From: Vibrio japonicus
GTDB taxonomy: Bacteria; Pseudomonadota; Gammaproteobacteria; Enterobacterales; Vibrionaceae
Length of the DNA: 64,000 nt
Direction of reading: 5' to 3'
NCBI RefSeq assembly: GCF_024582835.1
Contig: NZ_CP102096.1
Coordinates: 1,488,001-1,552,000 of the forward strand
Positions 56,907 to 64,000 of the stretch are shown here, piece after piece. A program made the translations under genes and the position numbers. The notes below the pieces were generated by a model. The model searched no databases, was not told the DNA's origin, and saw only the letters and a program-made list of their open reading frames with translations. Every line of letters starts with the position of its first letter. Position 1 is the stretch's first letter.

Positions 56907-58034
56907 CTACACTTTCCAACTGTAGACATATTCTTTATTTTCTACACTTTTCGCCTCGTCACTGAACGTCAAAGCATGGCGAGTATCGATCATGACTGCC
57001 ACTTCGTCCGTGAACTTCTTCTTGTATTCTTGACCCGCTTTAAAGGCTTTCGGGTGTGGTCCATGAGTAAAACCGGCTGGATGGAAAGTCACCATCCCTG
57101 CTTCGATATTATCTCGGCTGAAAAAGTCACCTGCGTGATAAAACAGCACTTCATCGTAATCATCATTATTGTGATAGAAAGGTACTTTGAGTGCGCCCGG
57201 ATCGCTCTCAATCGGGCGAGGTACAAACGTACAAATGACGAACCCTGATCCAACAAATGTCGTATGCGCTGATGGTGGTAAATGGTAGCGGTGCGACATG
57301 AGTGGCCTGATATCTCGCCAATTCACTTTCACTACCGCTAAATCACCGTGCCAGCCAATGGCGTCTAACGGGTTAAATGGGTAAGTAATTGTGCTGACTT
57401 TTTCATGGCGCTTCACCTGAACCTGAGTTTGCTGCTCAGAATACTGCGCTTGGAATTGTTCGTTGATTGATGGCACTTCCAACACTGCTGGATCAAACAC
57501 TGCGTGGTTACCCACCATCCCTTTATCAGGCAAAGTGTAGGCAGCATCGGTGTTTTCAACCATTAGAATGAACATCGGCTCAGACGGTTCTAATCGCCAG
57601 TTAGTCGAACGAGGGATGACCACGTAGTCGCCTTCCGTCACTTCAATATGGCCATAATCGCAGTAGAGATCCGCTTTACCTTGGTGGATGAACAGCAGCT
57701 CGTCGCCGTCTGCATTGCGCACCAAGAAATCCATCTTCTCATCCATCTTCCAAACACGGATTTTGCAATCCGCATTGTGGAGCAAATGAGGCACACTCCA
57801 TGGAGAAATTTGGCTCGCTTTCTCAACGAAATTGAAATTGAACGCGCGAGGACGCAACTCCCCTTCCCACTCTGTCCAACCAGTCGGAGCATGTTGGTGG
57901 TGGAAGTGAGCCGCTGGGCCGAAGAATCCACTTCGACCGGCTTCTCTTTCGTAAATTGCCTCTTCCGGGAAGTCTGCATGTGCCTGTTTAGAGCACACTC
58001 CCTCCCGATGAGGGAATGTGATCCATTTATGCAT
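56907..58034 (-). CDS. hmgA: Homogentisate 1,2-dioxygenase
   Basis: 375 residues of the cupin-fold dioxygenase. Iron ligands lie in the C-terminal part: FHPAGFTHGPHPK region and a Glu in DDYDEVLFYH. It opens the homogentisate ring to maleylacetoacetate. Loss of this enzyme makes vibrios accumulate pyomelanin. Its start overlaps the hppD stop by 8 bases. Shorter than human HGO (445) but normal for this bacterial branch. Confidence 0.94.
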   Translation of the reverse strand: MHKWITFPHREGVCSKQAHADFPEEAIYEREAGRSGFFGPAAHFHHQHAPTGWTEWEGELRPRAFNFNFVEKASQISPWSVPHLLHNADCKIRVWKMDEKMDFLVRNADGDELLFIHQGKADLYCDYGHIEVTEGDYVVIPRSTNWRLEPSEPMFILMVENTDAAYTLPDKGMVGNHAVFDPAVLEVPSINEQFQAQYSEQQTQVQVKRHEKVSTITYPFNPLDAIGWHGDLAVVKVNWRDIRPLMSHRYHLPPSAHTTFVGSGFVICTFVPRPIESDPGALKVPFYHNNDDYDEVLFYHAGDFFSRDNIEAGMVTFHPAGFTHGPHPKAFKAGQEYKKKFTDEVAVMIDTRHALTFSDEAKSVENKEYVYSWKV

Positions 58035-59100
58035 CGCTCAGTACTCCTCGGCGAATTTGATCTTCTTCGATAGATTCAAACAGCGCTTTGAAGTTACCTT
58101 CTCCAAACCCTTCATTCCCTTTACGCTGGATAATCTCAAAGAAAACCGGCCCAATCACTGTTTGCGTAAAGATTTGTAGCAAGATGCCATCTTTCATTGG
58201 TGCGCCATCAATAAGAATTTGTAGCTCGCGCAGCTTGTCGATATCTTCTTCGTGGCCTTCGACACGCTCATTCACTTTCTCGTAATACGTGTCCGGTGTT
58301 GGCATGAAGTTCATACCGCGGTCGCGTAGTGTCTGTACAGTTTGGTAGATATCATCGGTACTAAGCGCGATATGCTGAATGCCTTCGCCGTTGTATTCGC
58401 GGATAAACTCTTCGATCTGAGACTTGTCGTCTGACGATTCGTTAATCGGGATACGGATTTTGCCGCACGGTGCAGTCATAGCACGGCTCACAAGACCAGT
58501 CAGTTTGCCTTCAATATCAAAGTAACGAATCTCACGGAAGTTACCGATACGCTCGTAGAACCCAGCCCAAGTATCCATGTTGCCTTGCTTAACGTTGTGT
58601 GTGAGGTGATCGATCTCATACATTCCAACGTCCATTTTTTTCAATCGTTCTTCGGCATCTGGGTAGAATTTGAAATCAACATCGTAGATGCTCTGTTTGC
58701 CGTAACGGTCAACGAAGTAAAGCAGACTCTGACCAATGCCATATATGGCTGGGATGCTAAGCTCCATTGGGCCTATTTCTGTTTTGTACTCTTCTCCGCC
58801 ATTGTTAAGCGCATGCTCAAGTGCTGCCGAAGCATCATGAACGCGGAAAGCCATACCACAAACCGATGGGCCATGGATTTTAGCAAACTCTTCAGCCTGG
58901 CTATGAGGCTGAGCATTGACGATAAAGCTGATGTCGCCTTGACGATATAACCAAGCTTCTTTTGAGCGATGCTTAGCAATTTCGGCAAAGCCTAGTGAAT
59001 TAAACAGGTCTTTAAGTGCCTGTATCCCTTTCTCGTCCGCAGCCGTGTATTCCACAAACTCAAAACCATCAGTGCCTAGTGGGTTAAACGCCTCGTTCAT
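58027..59100 (-). CDS. hppD: 4-hydroxyphenylpyruvate dioxygenase
   Basis: 357 residues, two VOC-type domains. Iron ligands: His in DHLTHNV (about 163), His in GIQHIALSTDD (about 241) and Glu in VFFEIIQRKGNEGFGEGNF (about 320). It converts 4-hydroxyphenylpyruvate to homogentisate. First gene of the four-gene tyrosine/phenylalanine operon hppD-hmgA-fahA-maiA. Confidence 0.96.
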   Translation of the reverse strand: MNEAFNPLGTDGFEFVEYTAADEKGIQALKDLFNSLGFAEIAKHRSKEAWLYRQGDISFIVNAQPHSQAEEFAKIHGPSVCGMAFRVHDASAALEHALNNGGEEYKTEIGPMELSIPAIYGIGQSLLYFVDRYGKQSIYDVDFKFYPDAEERLKKMDVGMYEIDHLTHNVKQGNMDTWAGFYERIGNFREIRYFDIEGKLTGLVSRAMTAPCGKIRIPINESSDDKSQIEEFIREYNGEGIQHIALSTDDIYQTVQTLRDRGMNFMPTPDTYYEKVNERVEGHEEDIDKLRELQILIDGAPMKDGILLQIFTQTVIGPVFFEIIQRKGNEGFGEGNFKALFESIEEDQIRRGVLSDA

Positions 59101-59616
59101 TTTTGATCCCTCTTGTCATGTTTCAGCGTGTCTATACTTCTAAGTTTGCTGAATTGCGTCGTAAAGGGAACCTTTTGACCACAAGTCGTGTGTTTACATA
59201 CAGTTAACCAATAGGTGTAAACGGCCACTTTACACACAGACAAAGACTAGAAAAAACAATTAGATAACAACAAACGAAAGTAACACTTTGTTTACATTTG
59301 CATGTCAAATGGCTAACTTTTCGTACGGCTAATGAGGTGTATTTTCCACTCGATAGAGACACTTAAAGGTCTCCCTACCAACGCAAGTTTAGCTCCAAAA
59401 CAAGGCATTAGTGCAATTCACGTCGCTGCTGACGCACTCGCGTAAATGAAACTTCCGCCTACTGACGAAGAAACCACCGCAAATATCGTCAACATACAAA
59501 GTGACCGAGTTTGTTAAGCGCTAATTAACGCACTAAGAAACACATCCAATAACAACAGCCGCACGATTCTCCGGCTCTTTTGTTACTCGGATAGCTTAAA
59601 GAAACAATGACTAGCT
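59101..59616. other. hppD upstream region and gene-free stretch
   Basis: Bases 59101-59340 should hold the hppD promoter and carry TTTACA/TGTAAA elements. From 59340 to 59616 I find no reading frame with coding character; a small hairpin GAGAC-N8-GTCTC (59356-59373) and an AGCCG/CGGCT hairpin (59557-59576) are present. The latter could be the old terminator of the LysR gene whose tail follows. Confidence 0.5.
59215..59235. promoter_or_regulatory. TyrR-like palindrome upstream of hppD
   Basis: GTGTAAA-N7-TTTACAC, perfect 7-bp arms, 115-135 bases before hppD. The TyrR/PhhR box is TGTAAA-N6-TTTACA; here the spacer is one base longer. A further TTTACA half-site lies at about 59193-59198. Control by an aromatic amino acid regulator is plausible. 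Confidence 0.5.
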
Positions 59617-59769
59617 TTAGCCCGGCTGGCAAACCGACAACCTTTTAACAAGCCACTGAAGAAATTCAGACTCATCGGCTAAAAGAGGCTCACTACTACT
59701 AAGCAACACATAGTTATGCCCTGATGGTACAAAACCAAAAGGCGCTACTAACCGCCCTTCTTTGTTTAA
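59617..59769 (-). pseudogene. C-terminal remnant of a LysR (GcvA-type) regulator
   Basis: The minus strand encodes about 50 residues, NKEGRLVAPFGFVPSG then NYVLL...FLQWLVKRL, ending at TAA 59617-59619. G-x-LV-x-PF followed by a F-x-x-WL helix is the standard end of GcvA-type LysR effector domains. There is no N-terminal part, no start and no helix-turn-helix. The frame ends abruptly where the LysE-type remnant begins on the other strand. Confidence 0.75.
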
Positions 59770-60160
59770 TGTTGTTAAATATGCGGGTGCGGGATACTTA
59801 ATTTACTTAGGTATTTCGGGATTACGTAGCACGAAGTTTCGTTTAAAGGCACAAGACTCATCACCGAAAACCCAGCAAAGAACCTTCTTGATTCAAGGAT
59901 TTCTATGCAACCTGCTTAATCCCAAAACCATGTTGTTCTTTCTAAGTATCTTTAGTCAGCTCATTGAGTCGGATAACAACACATTCGCGATTGGCTATGG
60001 CGTTTACATCGCCGCTCTGCATTGCTTGTGGTTCGCTCTACTATCGTATTTGCTGACATCTACGAAAGCTCGCCACTTTCTTGAGCGTTTTGGTCAACGA
60101 ATAAATCAGCTTTGTGGCGTTGGATTGGTCGGCTTTGGTGCTTCTCTACTAACTGCGTAG
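59762..60160 (+). pseudogene. LysE/RhtB-family exporter lacking its N-terminus
   Basis: About 132 residues reading FNVVKYAGAGYLIYLGI, then FLCNLLNPKTMLFFLSIF and a final GVGLVGFGASLLTA. These are the third to sixth transmembrane segments of a LysE-type amino acid exporter, normally about 205 residues. The first 60-70 residues, including the conserved PGP region, are missing. The only start is a TTG with no ribosome-binding site. It abuts the LysR remnant on the opposite strand. Confidence 0.75.
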
Positions 60161-60519
60161 AGTCAGAATATAAGAGAGTTAGGTTCGGTGGCAAACAAGC
60201 TACTGAACCTAAATTGAAAGGAATTAAATGTATCGACTCATACTCGACCTGACAGTTTTAATTAGACAATGTGACTTAATCGCACACCTACATTCGACAT
60301 CCACACTGACTCACTTTTGGACAGAACCGACTTGAGGAGTTTAGGCATCTTCCAGCGAACGGATAACTTTTTGGATTCCAAAAAGCAAAAACGGCACCAC
60401 CTTGGAAGGTATCATTTGTTAAAAATTTTGGACAAAATTGAGTTTAAGTGTCTAATCTATATGAGGAAACAAAATAAATTTCTATCAGTTCGATACTGAT
60501 ACACATCAGGGGCATCAAT
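60161..60519. other. Gap before the Sel1 gene
   Basis: A hairpin TTAGGTTC/GAACCTAA (60179-60186, 60205-60212) may end transcription of the LysE remnant. A 35-codon frame at 60228-60335 has a fair ribosome-binding sequence (AAAGGA) but no recognisable product. Nothing else is supported. Confidence 0.3.
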
Positions 60520-61293
60520 ATGTTGGCGCGTATTTTAATTACTTGGTTAATTTTTACTTACCCACTTTTTTCACAAGCGGAAGATTCTTACAAAGAGATG
60601 AGTATTCAAAAATTAAATGTCATGGCAGAACAAGGAGATAAATTAGCTCAGTATTATGCTGGCTATTATTATTATGACAATTATGAGTATAAAAAGGCTG
60701 CTAACTATTTTCTTAAAGCAGGTGAACAAGGGCACGCTCATTCATACTATGTTTTAGGAGTTATGCTCTTAACCACATCAGACAATGATGAGTTAGCAAT
60801 AGAATACTATACAAAAGCTGCCGAATTAGACCATGATTATGCGACTGTATATTTAGCTAATTTTTATTACGTTGGCGATTATGTAAAACAAGATAAAAGA
60901 AAGGCGTTCTATTGGTATAAAAAACTAGCCGATAGAAAACATGTAGTAACAGCTTGGGCATATCTTGCCCAGATGTACTACGATGGTGAAGGGACTATAC
61001 AAGATTATAAAAAAGCGGCGAACTATGCTCATAGAGCTGCAATTTGGAAAAATGAGCGTGCACAGAAGATCTTGGGGGATCTCTATTGGTATGGCTATGG
61101 CTCTTTAAATCAAGACCGTGTCTACTCTTACATGTGGTATTTATTATCCAAATATAATGGTAATAAAACAATAACCCTACCAAAGTTGTCGGCTGAGCAA
61201 GTTGAAAAGGCACAGGATTTTGCTGAAGAGTGTATATCCAGCAACTATAAGAATTGCGGTGAAAACATAACTACGGATGTTCTACCTATGTAA
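60520..61293 (+). CDS. Secreted Sel1-repeat protein
   Basis: 257 residues with a signal peptide (about 1-20, ending SQA) and five or six Sel1-like repeats from about 30 to 215 (for example [22 protein letters not shown] and [24 protein letters not shown]). It is rich in Tyr, Lys and Asn and clearly more AT-rich than the neighbouring metabolic genes, suggesting later acquisition. Sel1 proteins are usually adaptor or scaffold proteins; periplasmic ones occur in contact-dependent and host-interaction systems. Partner unknown. The TM/J-domain protein at 53.7 kb has the same repeat type but different sequence. Confidence 0.75.
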
Positions 61294-61418
61294 GGGAGTG
61301 CATGTGGTGGTTCAATACCATTGGACACTGAATCAGGTGAGTGGACTAATCGGGTGTTACAAAATTTGGGGTAAATCTGAAGCGGCTAAACATGCATGGC
61401 TATACTTCGTGAAGGCTT
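61294..61418. other. Spacer before the intron 3' end
   Basis: Unassigned DNA. A frame near 61361-61420 encodes a peptide like SEAAKHAWLYFVKA and stops just before domain V of the intron relic. By position it may be the remains of an intron-encoded protein or of the sequence around it, but I cannot identify it. Confidence 0.3.
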
Positions 61419-61490
61419 GAGCCTAGTGCGGTGAAAGTTGTACGCTGGGTTCTTAGAGGGACGACACTTGGTAACAGGTGTCGTCTACTC
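61419..61490 (+). mobile_element. Group II intron 3' end (domains V and VI), truncated
   Basis: Bases 61419-61452 form a 34-base domain V: it begins GAGCC, has the GGTGAAAGTT tetraloop region, and ends GGGTTC. Domain VI follows (TTAGAGGG, stem ACGACAC 61461-61467 with GTGTCGT 61478-61484). The conserved AGC triad is present. No reverse transcriptase gene and no 5' part lie upstream, so this is a relic. It differs at several positions from the copy on the minus strand at 63.7 kb. Confidence 0.75.
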
Positions 61491-61509
61491 GACATAACCG
61501 AGCTAGAGC

Positions 61510-61554
61510 AATCTGTCAGATCTGGTTATGCCGTAATTTGAGAACTGACAGATT
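61510..61554. repeat. Inverted repeat next to the intron end
   Basis: AATCTGTCAG (61510-61519) and CTGACAGATT (61545-61554) are perfect 10-bp arms around a 25-base loop. They lie 20 bases beyond the intron end. Some group II introns insert beside stem-loops, so this may be part of the original target; that is inference. Confidence 0.5.
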
Positions 61555-61653
61555 GAGTCCGTCAGTCTCCCTCGGTAATCAAACTAATCCAATTAAAGCT
61601 AGCGGCTTTTTAACATCTGAGTCCCACTGAACAACGTCACCAGCGCAAGCAAC

Positions 61654-61837
61654 ATGCTCAATAAAAAAATTATCGATTATCATCGCTATTTCAATTTTGC
61701 CCTTGATAGCCTTTGGGATTTTGATTGGAAATTATGAAGAAAGTACTTATGCTACAAACCTCTTATTCTACATTAGCGTTAGCTTGGAATGTCTATCAAT
61801 CTTGGGCAAAAACAAAAACTTCAGAAAAATTCCATGA
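61654..61837 (+). pseudogene. Possible small membrane protein broken at a run of seven A
   Basis: ATG 61654 opens MLNKK and then runs into A7 (61663-61669). If one A is dropped the frame continues as LSIIIAISILPLIAFGILIG, a transmembrane-like segment, and ends at TGA 61837. As it stands the frame is broken after about 28 codons. No ribosome-binding site is evident. Could be a decayed gene, a slippage site or chance. The remaining bases to 61866 show nothing. Confidence 0.25.
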
Positions 61838-61866
61838 TTCAATATTCACACTTACAATAAACCTAA

Positions 61867-62745
61867 CTAATTAGCGGTTTCATAGATAATATCTTCAAGT
61901 CTACCCCTGATATCACTCATGTTAAATGCTACATCTTCGTCTTCAATGTTGGGGATGACTTCATCTAACACCAGCAGCATTCTCTTTATCCCAAGCGGGT
62001 GAGTCATAGACTCTTCATCCTCAAGTGACTGACCGTTGGTTAGACTCAGGTGTAACATTAAAGGCAATGCAAGCCCAGGGTCATCATAGAATAAGGGCAA
62101 ACGCTCAAGTGCCCATTTATCTGCCTGAGCTTCTTGTACCCTAGATTGCTGTGTACTGACATTTCCTGAATGTTGGTACTTTATATGGGCTAGTTCATGC
62201 AGGAAGAGCATCATCAAAGAAGCTTCAACGAATTCTCTATATAGCAAGCCATGTTCTCTAGGCATTTGCATTAGAAATCTACCGGCATCACGACACCCAG
62301 GAAAATTTCCAAAGAAGCCAGGTGGCGTTTGAGCATTATTTACCTTTAAGCCCCGCACTGATCGGCCTGTGTTTTTAAAATACTCCTTATACATATATGA
62401 GAGATATGCTCGAGCACAATCAGGGTACTCTTGAGATAAAACAGCTATTTGGGATAGAAGATCAATGGTTAAAACAATGCCATTGTAGAGTGTGATCTGC
62501 TTTCGCCCTAAAGCGTTAGTTCCTGCACTTGCGTTTACTAAATTCCTTCTATCCACCTTGATTTTCAGGCCGTCTACCAGATGGCGTTCACTTTTTGGCA
62601 AACGTTCTTTAGCAAAATATTTTAGATTTGGAGCAATAGCTTTTATCCGCGCATATACAATTTGATCATAAGTCTGCGAATTCGCTTGACTGCAACAGGC
62701 GAGTATCACAGTAGATAACAAGAATTTACTTAAAATCCATTTCAT
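61867..62745 (-). CDS. Secreted zinc metalloprotease-like protein (HExxH)
   Basis: 292 residues. Signal peptide with a possible lipobox (VILAC, Cys17) and then a mature domain with HELAH (183-187) and a downstream EAQAD (205-209) that supplies the third zinc ligand in gluzincin (M48-like) enzymes. Overall similarity to any named family is not evident to me. Its ATG overlaps the stop of the upstream membrane-protein gene (TGATG), so the two are made together. A periplasmic or lipid-anchored peptidase is the best reading. Confidence 0.7.
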   Translation of the reverse strand: MKWILSKFLLSTVILACCSQANSQTYDQIVYARIKAIAPNLKYFAKERLPKSERHLVDGLKIKVDRRNLVNASAGTNALGRKQITLYNGIVLTIDLLSQIAVLSQEYPDCARAYLSYMYKEYFKNTGRSVRGLKVNNAQTPPGFFGNFPGCRDAGRFLMQMPREHGLLYREFVEASLMMLFLHELAHIKYQHSGNVSTQQSRVQEAQADKWALERLPLFYDDPGLALPLMLHLSLTNGQSLEDEESMTHPLGIKRMLLVLDEVIPNIEDEDVAFNMSDIRGRLEDIIYETAN

Positions 62746-63434
62746 CAGTCATCTCCATTTAGTAGCGTTTTAACTTGCTCAATGATTTCCAGACGCTCTT
62801 TACTCAGTCTGTTTTCATAATTTGGATCACTGCTTATTTTTTGCTGCCAATTCAAAAATTCTTCATATGAGCCTTGCCCAATTAAGTCATCGATCAACAC
62901 CGACTTTATGTTTCTAGTCGCTTCTAGGGATAGTCTCAGTCTTTCCCTAGCTTCATCTGTAGTTAACTCAAGATCAGAGGTGACGTATGTATCAATAAAA
63001 TCTAAAGATCTTACATTTAGTATCTTAGTCAATTTGTCCGCATCTAAGAGCGGGGTTGCACCGCCTAAAACCAAGCCTCCCCCCTTATCATTCCTAGATG
63101 TTTCATTCAGTGAGACTTTTATTTCTGAAGACATGACATATGTGAGTAAAACTGTCCCAAATAGAGCAAAAAACACCCCTGGACCGACCTTATTTAATTG
63201 AAGTTTGATGTTATTTGGAAGTTCAGCATCTAAACTTCCTAGATCTTGAATAGTTGTGAATAATCGGTAACCAAGATACAAAAGCAGGACACCCGAAGCG
63301 GCAACAATATACCGTTCAATAAAACGCATTATGACTATCGTGCGGTCATAATCCATCTGCTCTTGTGCATAAGCTGGGAGACAAAACAAAAACATGAAAA
63401 CTACAATTAGCTGAAACCGAAAGGTAAGGATCAT
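62745..63434 (-). CDS. Membrane protein of unknown function, partner of the metalloprotease
   Basis: 229 residues. Signal sequence or first helix (about 8-23), a second helix (about 42-58) and a third (about 85-103), then a soluble C-terminal domain (about 105-229), charged and largely helical (TTDEARERLRLSLEATRNIKSVL). AAGGAGAG stands upstream of the ATG. Coupled to the metalloprotease gene by a 1-base overlap. No family recognised. It could anchor, activate or restrain the protease. Confidence 0.65.
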   Translation of the reverse strand: MILTFRFQLIVVFMFLFCLPAYAQEQMDYDRTIVIMRFIERYIVAASGVLLLYLGYRLFTTIQDLGSLDAELPNNIKLQLNKVGPGVFFALFGTVLLTYVMSSEIKVSLNETSRNDKGGGLVLGGATPLLDADKLTKILNVRSLDFIDTYVTSDLELTTDEARERLRLSLEATRNIKSVLIDDLIGQGSYEEFLNWQQKISSDPNYENRLSKERLEIIEQVKTLLNGDD

Positions 63435-63690
63435 CTAAATTGCTCTCCTTTATATTTTGCTCTAACAAATCGTCTTCAGACGGAATTAAAAGCTAATATT
63501 TAGCCTCGCTTATGACCAAACCGTCCAAAAGGCTGGCGTTAACAAACTTACAGTCTTTTCAGATGCAAGTGCAACTATTTACCTATGCCACTCAATGTAT
63601 CCGCACTCACAAGGCTTGGTCCCAATCACTGTTCCAGTAAACATCCATAACTTTAAGATAAAGTATAGTAATGATTCTAACCAACAAAGG
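63435..63690. other. Spacer between the protease operon and the second intron
   Basis: Should contain the promoter of the two-gene operon on the minus strand. No gene is supported. A short stretch around 63531-63545 (GGCTGGCGTTAACAAAC) recalls the edge of an integron attC site but lacks a complementary arm. Confidence 0.4.
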
Positions 63691-63764
63691 TCGGATAGGC
63701 GACACCCGTTACCGAGTGCCGCCCTCCTAAGAACCGTACGTGCAACTTTCACTGCATACGGCTC
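63691..63764 (-). mobile_element. Group II intron 3' end (domains V and VI), minus strand
   Basis: Minus-strand domain V occupies 63764-63731 (34 bases, GAGCCGTATGCAGTGAAAGT... ending CGGTTC), nearly the textbook sequence, with an intact AGC triad. Domain VI follows (GGCGGCACTCGGTAACGGGTGTCGCC) and the intron ends near 63691. The maturase reading frame stops 36 bases before domain V. The intron continues beyond the right edge of the window. Confidence 0.85.
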
Positions 63765-63800
63765 AAGCCTCCTCTAAGGCGTATTACGTTACCCAGCAGC

Positions 63801-63998
63801 CTAGATAGCAGTTAAAGCAGGATCAAACCATGAGTGACGGCTTTCCTTTTTCGGTTTCCTCTTAGCCAAGTAATCTTGGTATTGAGGATCGAACGGTGTC
63901 GCTGCACTTCGGATCTTCACATGCCTTTTGATCGGCGTTTTTGCTATTTGAATAAGGTTGTAGTGACAGTCCATATTGGCGATTTTCTGCCAACCATG
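63801..63998 (-). CDS. ltrA: Group II intron reverse transcriptase/maturase, C-terminal part
   Basis: About 65 residues run in from the right edge to a TAG at 63801-63803. The segment IAKTPIKRHVKIRSAATPFDPQYQDYL is characteristic of the C-terminal end of group II intron maturases of the type that often continue into an HNH endonuclease; here the protein stops about 20 residues later, so no HNH domain is present at this end. Together with domains V/VI it marks a possibly complete intron extending out of the window. Confidence 0.8.
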   Translation of the reverse strand, partial: HGWQKIANMDCHYNLIQIAKTPIKRHVKIRSAATPFDPQYQDYLAKRKPKKESRHSWFDPALTAI

Positions 63999-64000
63999 AA

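Noticed and set aside
60317..60499. 60-codon frame before the Sel1 gene
   Set aside because: No ribosome-binding site, odd composition, and no resemblance to any protein; left as part of a non-coding gap.
63526..63546. Integron attC site (GGCGTTAACAAAC)
   Set aside because: One short stretch looks like a repeat edge, but there is no complementary second arm and no second copy in the window.
63595..63777. 60-codon plus-strand frame at the right end
   Set aside because: It is the complement of intron domains V and VI, which are structured RNA, not coding sequence.

Overview
The window looks like chromosome I of a Vibrio, probably of the Harveyi clade or close to it (V. parahaemolyticus, V. 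alginolyticus and V. harveyi are the nearest kinds I can name). The basis is recall of families and gene order, not a search. The run vesB, hutHUGIC, relV, tpm, purT, cdd, lrgAB, sbcB, cystine transporter, cobTSUC, btuCD is the order I remember from the V. cholerae VC1200-VC1245 block. GC content is moderate and most genes are compact with short spacers.

Layout. 1-2.7 kb: the end of an HlyD-type adaptor and two ABC-2 type permeases. 2.9-8.9 kb: an accessory stretch of small and hypothetical genes, with a cold-shock protein, a Rof-type Rho inhibitor, a YaiL/DUF2058 protein, an outer-membrane barrel and a P-loop/DUF3859 pair. 9-19.7 kb: housekeeping genes, namely metA with met boxes, a PilW-like TPR lipoprotein, an OhrR-type MarR regulator divergent from a CurA-like reductase, rlmF, a YgjP-type metalloprotease, glutaredoxin, modF, a LysR/MFS pair, DUF1415 and an NTP pyrophosphohydrolase. 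19.7-29 kb: a cobalamin region (btuCD; flavin reductase-cobT-cobS-cobU-cobC, then pepF) plus astE. A sigma-54-type promoter with a LuxO-like palindrome and a terminator lies just after btuD and may define a small RNA gene. 29-36.5 kb: cystine uptake, exonuclease I, LrgAB, cytidine deaminase and PurT. 36.5-39.1 kb: tpm, the small alarmone synthetase relV and a Spo0M-like protein. 39.3-45.8 kb: the complete histidine utilisation operon hutC-I-G-U-H with its operators. 45.8-55.1 kb: a VesB-type secreted trypsin-like protease, an ICMT-like membrane methyltransferase, the 1010-residue YdiJ oxidoreductase, DUF3334, DUF2786, an OmpA-like lipoprotein and a Sel1-TM-J-domain protein. 55.2-59.1 kb: the homogentisate (tyrosine) degradation operon hppD-hmgA-fahA-maiA. 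59.6-64 kb: a scarred, AT-richer region holding a LysR/LysE pair reduced to its two C-terminal ends, a secreted Sel1 protein, and 3' ends of two different group II introns facing each other around a two-gene operon (membrane protein plus secreted zinc metalloprotease).

How the genes work together. The hut operon converts histidine to glutamate under HutC. The hpp/hmg/fah/mai operon takes 4-hydroxyphenylpyruvate to fumarate and acetoacetate. The cob genes assemble the lower ligand of cobalamin from salvaged cobinamide, and btuCD import corrinoids. Recognisable control sites include met boxes (metA), a PurR box (purT), a CRP site (cdd), HutC operators, a TyrR-like palindrome (hppD), and paired palindromes between the OhrR-type regulator and its neighbour. 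I saw no rRNA, tRNA, CRISPR array, intact insertion sequence or replication origin.
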